NCBI RefSeq assembly: GCF_002797555.1
Contig: NZ_PGFA01000003.1
Span: 248,001 to 312,000, forward strand
From: Hymenobacter chitinivorans DSM 11115
Lineage (GTDB): Bacteria > Bacteroidota > Bacteroidia > Cytophagales > Hymenobacteraceae
DNA length: 64,000 nucleotides
Direction: 5' to 3'
Each line of letters starts with the position of its first letter. The stretch's first letter is position 1. The translations under genes and the position numbers were made by a program. The notes below the pieces were generated by a model. That model had not been told where the DNA came from. It worked only from the letters and a program-made list of their open reading frames with translations, and did no database searches. Shown here one piece after another: positions 59,284-64,000 of the stretch.

Positions 59284-60470
59284 AGCAACTCCTGCCGGGC
59301 GGCGGCGGCTTCTTCGGGCGTATTCACGTTGCGCAGCTCCCGCGGGTCGGGGGCAGCCAGCAGCTCGATGTCGGAGTTGATCAGGGCCTTGCGGGGGCAG
59401 GAGTAGCCCAGGCCCAGAAACCGCAGCAGCGTGCCGTAGCCGCGGGGTTCCCAGATGGTAATCAGCGGCTCGGGAAACTCGTTTTCGGGGCTTTGGAAGG
59501 CCGTGGCCACTTTAGCGCCGTTGCGGTTTACCACCAAGTGCTGCAAGGTCGTTTCCGACAAAAAGGGCAGGTCACAGGCTACCACCAGCCAGGCCGCGTT
59601 GGGGTCGAGCTGAAAGGCCGAGAGGATGCCGCCCATCGGACCCAGGTCCAGAAACCGGTCGGGGAGGGGCCGCAGGCCGGCGGGCAATTCGGCCACCTGG
59701 TCGGGGCGGCAGGACACGTGCACGTCGGTACACACCTGGGCCAGCAGGCGGGCGGCGTACTCGCGCTGTTCCAGGCCGTGGTAGTTGAGGCGGCCCTTGT
59801 CGGTTTGCATCCGCTGACTTTGGCCTCCGGCCAGCACCAGGCCCCGCAGCGGCGGCAAGCTGCGCTGCCACCAGCCTTGGATGAAGTCGGCAATGGCTTC
59901 GGTGTCAGCTAAGGCCAGTGTGGGAATGTCCTGGCCGGCGAAATGCTGCTGGAGCACCGCGGGCAACTCGGTTACGCCTTCGGGCCGCAGAATCAGCTGC
60001 ACGTCGGTGAGCCGGTCGAGCTTTTTGTCCAGGGGCTTGGCCGGGTCCAGGATGATGATCTGCTGCTTGGCCCGGAAGTGGTTACCGTTCACCAGCACCA
60101 GGCTTTGGTGGAAGAGCAGCTCCTTTTGGGCGAAGCCGTCCAGCTCCCGGCGCTGGTCTACGCGGCGGAAATGAATCTTGTCGGTCAGCTCGGCGCGGGC
60201 CCCGGCCTGCATAATCGGGCTGGCTCCGCCCGCTCCGCCACTGTCGGCCTCGTCGCCGGCGGCGTGGTCAGCATCCACGTAGCCCACGCTCAGCGTGGCC
60301 GATACGTAAGGCAGCAGCCGGGTTACCAGCTCCTTGATTTTGCCGCAGGGCGCCCCCAGAATAGCCAGCTCCTGGCGGCCAAACTCGCCCACCGTGGGCC
60401 GCACGAGGGCCGCGTGCTTGGTGCGGGGCTTGGCGGCGCCGGGCGTTGCGGAGGTCGGGTTAGTCGGCAT
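59280..60470 (-). CDS. mobA: MobA-type molybdenum cofactor guanylyltransferase with MobB-like N-terminal domain
   Basis: A 396-aa fusion. Residues about 200-396 are the MobA nucleotidyltransferase: LRGLVLAGGQSQRMQTDKG, the VVACDLPFLSE metal site and a FPEPLITIWEP strand. It attaches GMP to Moco to give the bis-MGD form used by FdhF-type enzymes. Residues about 20-190 resemble MobB, but the P-loop (GAPCGKIKELV) lacks the Ser/Thr after GK and the usual Walker motif is degraded, so GTP binding is doubtful. The start ATG 60470 lies within the end of moaC (11-bp overlap), which indicates translational coupling. It ends overlapping the convergent YdeI-like gene. Confidence 0.85.
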   Translation of the reverse strand: MPTNPTSATPGAAKPRTKHAALVRPTVGEFGRQELAILGAPCGKIKELVTRLLPYVSATLSVGYVDADHAAGDEADSGGAGGASPIMQAGARAELTDKIHFRRVDQRRELDGFAQKELLFHQSLVLVNGNHFRAKQQIIILDPAKPLDKKLDRLTDVQLILRPEGVTELPAVLQQHFAGQDIPTLALADTEAIADFIQGWWQRSLPPLRGLVLAGGQSQRMQTDKGRLNYHGLEQREYAARLLAQVCTDVHVSCRPDQVAELPAGLRPLPDRFLDLGPMGGILSAFQLDPNAAWLVVACDLPFLSETTLQHLVVNRNGAKVATAFQSPENEFPEPLITIWEPRGYGTLLRFLGLGYSCPRKALINSDIELLAAPDPRELRNVNTPEEAAAARQELL

Positions 60471-60951
60471 GGTGAAAGTCGCTTTTGCCGCCGGTTTTAT
60501 CCAGCAGGCGGGTTTCCTGAATGACGATGTCGTGCGACAGGGCCTTGCACATGTCGTACACGGTGAGGGCCGCCACCGAGGCGCCGGTCAGGGCCTCCAT
60601 TTCCACCCCGGTTTTGCCCGTCACGGTGGCCGTGCAAATGATATGGATGGTTTCCTCGCTCACTACTTCAATCTGCACCTGGCAGTCGTCGAGGCCCAGG
60701 GGGTGGCAGAGCGGAATCAGGTCGGCCGTTTTCTTGGCGGCCATGATGCCGGCCAGAATAGCCGTCTGAAACACCGGGCCCTTGCGGGTGGGCAGGTCGC
60801 CGGCCTGCACCAGGCGCAGGATTTCGCGGCCTAGCCACACGCGGCTGCGGGCCCGGGCCACGCGGCGGGTCGGGGTTTTGGCGCCCACGTCGACCATGGC
60901 GGGCTGGCCGGCGGCGTTGAGGTGGGTCAGGGAGCGGGAAGAATCGGGCAT
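60460..60951 (-). CDS. moaC: MoaC, cyclic pyranopterin monophosphate synthase
   Basis: A 163-aa enzyme of the second Moco step: it closes the cyclic phosphate after MoaA. Family motifs are PAMVDVGAKTPTRRVARARS near the start, LIPLCHPLGLDDCQV, TGKTGVEMEALTGAS and VYDMCKALSHDIVI. Start ATG 60951 (MPDSSRSLTHLNAAG); the 19 codons upstream in frame do not fit. mobA starts inside its last codons. It is divergent from moeA, with 168 bp between the starts. Confidence 0.94.
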   Translation of the reverse strand: MPDSSRSLTHLNAAGQPAMVDVGAKTPTRRVARARSRVWLGREILRLVQAGDLPTRKGPVFQTAILAGIMAAKKTADLIPLCHPLGLDDCQVQIEVVSEETIHIICTATVTGKTGVEMEALTGASVAALTVYDMCKALSHDIVIQETRLLDKTGGKSDFHHAD

Positions 60952-61119
60952 GACACAAAGGAAAGGTAACTGCTTACAAAGCCGCAGCGGGGCCGAAAGT
61001 TGCAACAAACGGCCCGATCTGAGTCGGGCCGGCCGGGTAACCGGCCGCGCCGTACATCCATTCGGGCGTACTTTGCGTTGTTCTCCTTCCTCGCGCTGCT
61101 AACGTATTTCCTCCGTAAG

Positions 61120-62331
61120 ATGATTTCTGTCGAAGACGCTACGCGCCGGGTGCTGGCCACGGCCCGGCCCCGGCCCACCGAAACCATCCCGCTCACCGAG
61201 GCCGTGGGCCGCATATTGCAGGAGCCCCTGCACGCCGACCGCGACTTTCCGCCCTTCCACCGGGTGGCCATGGACGGCATTGCCCTGGCTTTCGAGGATG
61301 TGGCGGCGGGCCAAACGACGTTTCCCATCAGCGCCACCCAGCTGGCCGGCATGCTGCCCCAGCCGCTGAGTAGTGCGCAAACCGCCGTTGAAATCATGAC
61401 CGGGGCCGCCCTGCCGCCCGGCACCGACACCGTGGTGCGCTACGAGGATTTGCAGTTTCACGTGGTGAACGGGCAGCGCGTGGCAGCCCTGCAGGTGCCG
61501 CCGCCCGCGGCCGGCCACAACGTGCACCACCAAGCCGTGGACCGCGAAGCCGGGGACCTGCTACTGCCGGCCGGGGTGAAGCTGAGTCCGGCCGAAATTG
61601 CGGTGGCCGCCACCATCGGGGCCGCCGAGTTGCAGGTGGCCCGGAAGCTGCGGGTGGCCGTGGTCAGCACCGGCGACGAGCTGGTGGAGCTCACCCAGAC
61701 GCCCCTGCCCCACCAGATTCGGCGCTCCAATGCCTACATGGTGCAGGCCGCCCTGCACGAGGCCGGGGCCGAGAGTGAGGCCTTCCACTTCAACGACGAC
61801 CAGGCGGCCCTGCGCCAGGGCTTGCCACCCCTGCTCGACGCCTTCGACGCCCTGGTGCTGAGTGGGGGCGTGTCGAAGGGGCAGGCCGACTTTCTGCCGG
61901 CCATGCTGCAGGAGCTGGGCGTGACCCAGCATTTTCACGAGGTGCAGCAGCGGCCGGGCAAGCCCTTTTGGTTTGGCGAAAAAGCCGGGGGCGCGGTGGT
62001 GTTTGCCCTGCCCGGCAACCCGGTGTCCACCTTCGTCAACTTCTACCAGTACGTGCGGCCCTGGCTGCGCCGCTGCCAGCAGCCCCACCGCAAGCTGCCC
62101 CGCCCCGCCGCCCTGCTGGCCACCGACTTCACCTTCGCGCCCCGCATGACCTACTTCCTGCCGGTGCGCCTCGAAACCGCGCCCTTCGGCCACCTGCTGG
62201 CCCACCCCCAGAAAATCGGCGGCTCCGGCGACCTGGCTTCCCTGCTCCACTGCGACGGTTTCCTGCGCCTCCCCCCCGAGCCCACCGAGTTCAAAGCCGG
62301 CGACGCCTACCCGCTGGTGCGGTTTCGGTGA
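61120..62331 (+). CDS. moeA: MoeA, molybdopterin molybdenumtransferase
   Basis: A 403-aa enzyme that inserts molybdenum into the adenylated molybdopterin. Motifs: DRDFPPFHRVAMDGIAL (41-57), EIMTGAALPPGTDTVVRYED, PAGVKLSPAEIAVAATIG, VVSTGDELVE, LSGGVSKGQADF and ALPGNPVSTFVNFYQYVRP. This covers the usual MoeA domains with the GEPHY-like C-terminal part. Start ATG 61120; the frame upstream to 61000 is unrelated. It runs divergently from moaC and mobA. Downstream is array C. Confidence 0.94.
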   Translation: MISVEDATRRVLATARPRPTETIPLTEAVGRILQEPLHADRDFPPFHRVAMDGIALAFEDVAAGQTTFPISATQLAGMLPQPLSSAQTAVEIMTGAALPPGTDTVVRYEDLQFHVVNGQRVAALQVPPPAAGHNVHHQAVDREAGDLLLPAGVKLSPAEIAVAATIGAAELQVARKLRVAVVSTGDELVELTQTPLPHQIRRSNAYMVQAALHEAGAESEAFHFNDDQAALRQGLPPLLDAFDALVLSGGVSKGQADFLPAMLQELGVTQHFHEVQQRPGKPFWFGEKAGGAVVFALPGNPVSTFVNFYQYVRPWLRRCQQPHRKLPRPAALLATDFTFAPRMTYFLPVRLETAPFGHLLAHPQKIGGSGDLASLLHCDGFLRLPPEPTEFKAGDAYPLVRFR

Positions 62332-62497
62332 GGCGGTGAATGAGTGAATGAGTTTGGGGAGGTAGAAGCAGTGGTGCGCCTCGGGGCTGGGGCCTTTGAG
62401 TGGGTTTGCGCGGCTGGTTGGGGGCGGTTTTCGGTTGGCAGCAGCTCAAGCGGCGCAATCCGGAATGTGCCCTGGGGCTTCCCAAAGGCCAATAAAT
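62332..62497. other. Intergenic region after moeA, flank of array C
   Basis: No gene or terminator is clear. From about 62440 on, the sequence parallels the flank of array B (AATGTGC, then CTTCCCAAAGGCCAATAAAT in front of the first unit). Confidence 0.5.
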
Positions 62498-62707
62498 GCA
62501 CGCGCTGACGTTTCATACGCTCGCGCTGAGGTTTCGGACGGGCGCGCCGGGGCTTCGAAAGCACCTGCCGGAATATCGGAGGCTCGCGCTAGGGTTGCGG
62601 CCGGCTGGGGCAGGGTTGCGGAGCCTCACGGCGCGGTTTGGAAGGCAATTGCCGGGGCTACGGACGGGCCCGGGCGTGAGTCTAGCCATCAGGCCCGGCA
62701 GACGGAC
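62498..62707. repeat. 21-bp tandem repeat array C (10 units)
   Basis: Ten 21-bp units start at 62498, 62519, 62540, 62561, 62582, 62603, 62624, 62645, 62666 and 62687, without indels. The first, second and fifth units follow the same consensus as array B (GCTCGCGCT-G/A-A/G-GGTTTCGGA-like); the others keep the CGGA end. The motif CAGAGGACGGATT at 62742-62754, 34 bp beyond the array, recurs after array B as CAGAAGACGGATT (35031-35043). Two plus-strand frames run open over it; see rejected items. Confidence 0.85.
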
Positions 62708-62863
62708 GGTGCTTGGTGGAGGAAGGGCAGAACTAGTTGCGCAGAGGACGGATTAGCTACGCTCTCCTTCGGGTGCCACGGCTACGCTTCGCAAGCACAC
62801 AGTCTCCATATTCAGCACATTCAAAGCGCATTCCCTCACCTCAGCACCTTAAGAATTAGCGCC

Positions 62864-63307
62864 TTAACCGGGGCGCTTGAACTCGTGGCGGCAGTGGAAG
62901 CAGTGGTAGCGCTTGCCGCGCAGGGGGTAGCCCAGCAGCACCGAGAGCATGAGCATGGGGAAGCTGTAGGTATTGCGGGTGGCGGGCCCGAAGGCGACGT
63001 CGGTAGAGTCGCACTGGGGGCAGCGTACGATGTCGGGCTGGGGCTCGTCGTCGGGGTGCGACACGGCCATGGGCACGGTTTCGTAGCGCAGGATTTCGAC
63101 GGCGGCCGGCACGTCCTGCTCGCGCACGTGCAGGCGCACCCCGCCCGAGGCCGGACCGTAGAGGCGGTTGAGGCCCACCAGGTTTTCGTTGGTCAGAAAG
63201 CAGGGAATCTGCTCGGCTTCGAGGCGGCTTTTGGCCAGGTGGGCCGTAATGGGGTCGGCAAAGGACTCAAGCACCACAATGCGGTCCTCGGCGGGCTGGG
63301 AGGTCAT
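62864..63307 (-). CDS. DUF2007 protein with C-terminal zinc ribbon
   Basis: A 147-aa protein. The DUF2007 part covers about 9-78 (VVLESFADPITAHLAKSRLE, then IPCFLTNENL). A zinc ribbon is suggested by C96/C99 (VRCPQCD) and C136/C139 (YHCFHCRHEF), with a hydrophobic hairpin (FPMLMLSVLLGYPLRG) between the two Cys pairs. DUF2007 is listed as a putative signal-transducing domain; its role is unknown. Start ATG 63307. It is on the same strand as the OFA operon upstream of it, but separated by a terminator. Confidence 0.82.
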   Translation of the reverse strand: MTSQPAEDRIVVLESFADPITAHLAKSRLEAEQIPCFLTNENLVGLNRLYGPASGGVRLHVREQDVPAAVEILRYETVPMAVSHPDDEPQPDIVRCPQCDSTDVAFGPATRNTYSFPMLMLSVLLGYPLRGKRYHCFHCRHEFKRPG

Positions 63308-63343
63308 GGGAAAAGGCTACAAGTCAGAGAGTAAGTAACAAAC

Positions 63344-63378
63344 AAAAGAGCATTCGGCGGCGTGCCAAATGCTCTTTT
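63344..63378 (-). terminator. Terminator of the OFA transporter unit
   Basis: An 11-bp perfect stem with a 3-bp extension after a mismatch (63344-63358 with 63364-63378). It has T-runs on both strands and lies 36 bp after the stop of the small subunit. Confidence 0.78.
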
Positions 63379-63414
63379 TCTTCGCCGGGTTGCGGCCGGC
63401 CGGGGGCCAGGTGG

Positions 63415-63561
63415 CTATTTAAACAGAGCCAGGGCCTTGATAAAGGTTTGCGACACGCCCCAGGCCAGCGGAATGCCCACGTACAGCCAGGCCAGCACCA
63501 CCGAGCCGCCCAGGGCGGGTTGCTCGGCAGCGGCCGGGGAAGAGGTTGGTTTCGAGTCCAT
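63415..63561 (-). CDS. Small subunit of an oxalate/formate-type MFS transporter (48 aa)
   Basis: A 48-aa single-pass membrane peptide: MDSKPTSSPAAAEQPALGG, then SVVLAWLYVGIPLAWGVSQT and FIKALALFK. It matches the pattern of the short 'MFS transporter small subunit' peptides (a polar N-tail, a helix with the GIPLAWG core, a basic end) that are annotated next to OFA-type transporters. It starts 33 bp downstream of the transporter gene's stop and has the same orientation. Its size is below most gene callers' limits, so it is easily missed. Confidence 0.8.
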   Translation of the reverse strand: MDSKPTSSPAAAEQPALGGSVVLAWLYVGIPLAWGVSQTFIKALALFK

Positions 63562-63594
63562 CGGAAGAGAAAATAGCGGGTGAGAAAAGAAAAC

Positions 63595-64000
63595 CTAGTG
63601 GCCGCCGGCCTCGGGCGTTACGGCGCCCTTTTCGTAGTACTGGTCCTTGACGGCCGTCACGGCCAGGTTGGCCAGCAAACCCAGTACCAGCAGGCCGGCC
63701 ATGGTGTAGAACACGTTTTGGTAGGCCGCCGCGCCGGTTAGGCCCTTGGCTTGGGCGCCCTCGTGCAGGTTGTGCACAATCAGTGGGCCCAGCACCCCGG
63801 CCGTGCTCCAGGCCGTGAGCAGGCGGCCGTGAATGGCGCCCACCTGGTACTTACCAAATAAATCGGACAGGTAAGCCGGAATGGTGGCAAAGCCGCCGCC
63901 GTACATGCTGATTATCACGCAGGCCACTACCACGAACAAAGTCAGCTGCAGGTTGTGGCCCAGGCTGGGAATCAGGGCGTAGAGGGCAATGCCCAGGCCG
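63595..64000 (-). CDS. OFA-family MFS transporter (oxalate:formate antiporter type), C-terminal part
   Basis: The window holds the last ~135 codons; the frame is open to the right edge. The preserved helices, for example ISMYGGGFATIPAYLSDLFG with HGRLLTAWSTAGVLGPLIV, match the C-terminal half of the OFA MFS group. It ends in a His-containing tail (PEAGGH). OFA members exchange oxalate, formate or other small carboxylates. Its location by the Moco/formate genes makes formate a likely substrate (inference). A 48-aa partner follows. Confidence 0.85.
   Translation of the reverse strand, partial: GLGIALYALIPSLGHNLQLTLFVVVACVIISMYGGGFATIPAYLSDLFGKYQVGAIHGRLLTAWSTAGVLGPLIVHNLHEGAQAKGLTGAAAYQNVFYTMAGLLVLGLLANLAVTAVKDQYYEKGAVTPEAGGH

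Noticed and set aside
62396..63334. A 312-codon plus-strand frame through array C and across the DUF2007 gene
   Set aside because: Its second half is antisense to a recognisable DUF2007 gene and its first half is the 21-bp repeat.

Overview
This window is a GC-rich chromosomal segment of a Bacteroidota bacterium, most likely Hymenobacter or a close relative (Cytophagales). The evidence is the protein families present: type IX secretion (T9SS) C-terminal sorting domains, a TonB receptor with an STN and carboxypeptidase-like domain, DUF4249, DUF5686, a TamB/TamL pair with a lipoprotein-type TamL, and an FHS-type sugar porter. Intergenic gaps are short except for AT-rich promoter regions and several repeat-filled gaps. 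I see no rRNA, tRNA, CRISPR array, phage or intact insertion sequence. The first gene is cut by the left edge and the last by the right edge.

Layout. 1-6.2 kb: end of a T9SS-exported protein, an FHS sugar transporter convergent with galactokinase (galK), and a GH43 glycosidase. 6.3-12.2 kb: a DUF5686 outer-membrane protein, a membrane-anchored carboxypeptidase-like-domain protein, two tandem Roadblock/LC7-like proteins and a thioredoxin-reductase-like flavoprotein. 12.3-22.7 kb: two tandem giant T9SS surface proteins (about 1337 and 1953 aa) that share their C-terminal halves. 23.1-33.7 kb: amylomaltase (malQ) divergent from tamB-tamL. 33.9-41.3 kb: a small DUF1851-like protein and two paralogous YdeP/FdhF-type molybdopterin oxidoreductases, with a lipoprotein between them and a small DUF7009-like gene at the head. 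41.5-48.7 kb: an outer-membrane cluster (exported protein, TonB receptor, DUF4249 lipoprotein, MG2-like exported protein). 49.0-52.7 kb: fdhD, moeB and a MOT1-type molybdate transporter. 52.7-56.6 kb: a clpP remnant, a sugar-phosphate isomerase/epimerase-like gene, complete clpP, an ECF sigma factor with a small partner, and an alpha/beta hydrolase. 56.9-62.3 kb: molybdenum cofactor genes moaA, moaD, moaE, mobA, moaC and moeA. 62.9-64 kb: a DUF2007 protein and an oxalate/formate-type MFS antiporter with a 48-aa small subunit.

Metabolic reading (inference). The right half is a molybdenum/formate district: molybdate uptake (MOT1), nearly the whole Moco pathway (moaA, C, D, E, moeB, moeA, mobA), FdhD sulfurtransferase, two FDH-like enzymes and an OFA transporter. 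The left half is carbohydrate-oriented (galK, FHS porter, GH43, malQ).

Most unusual signal. Three intergenic arrays (34770-34958, 48778-49050, 62498-62707) keep an exact 21-bp period over 9, 13 and 10 units without one indel although the units are diverged in sequence. Two of them share an upstream flank and are followed by related inverted-repeat motifs, so they look like copies of one composite dispersed element. All three lie at the 3' end of a gene of the molybdenum/formate set.
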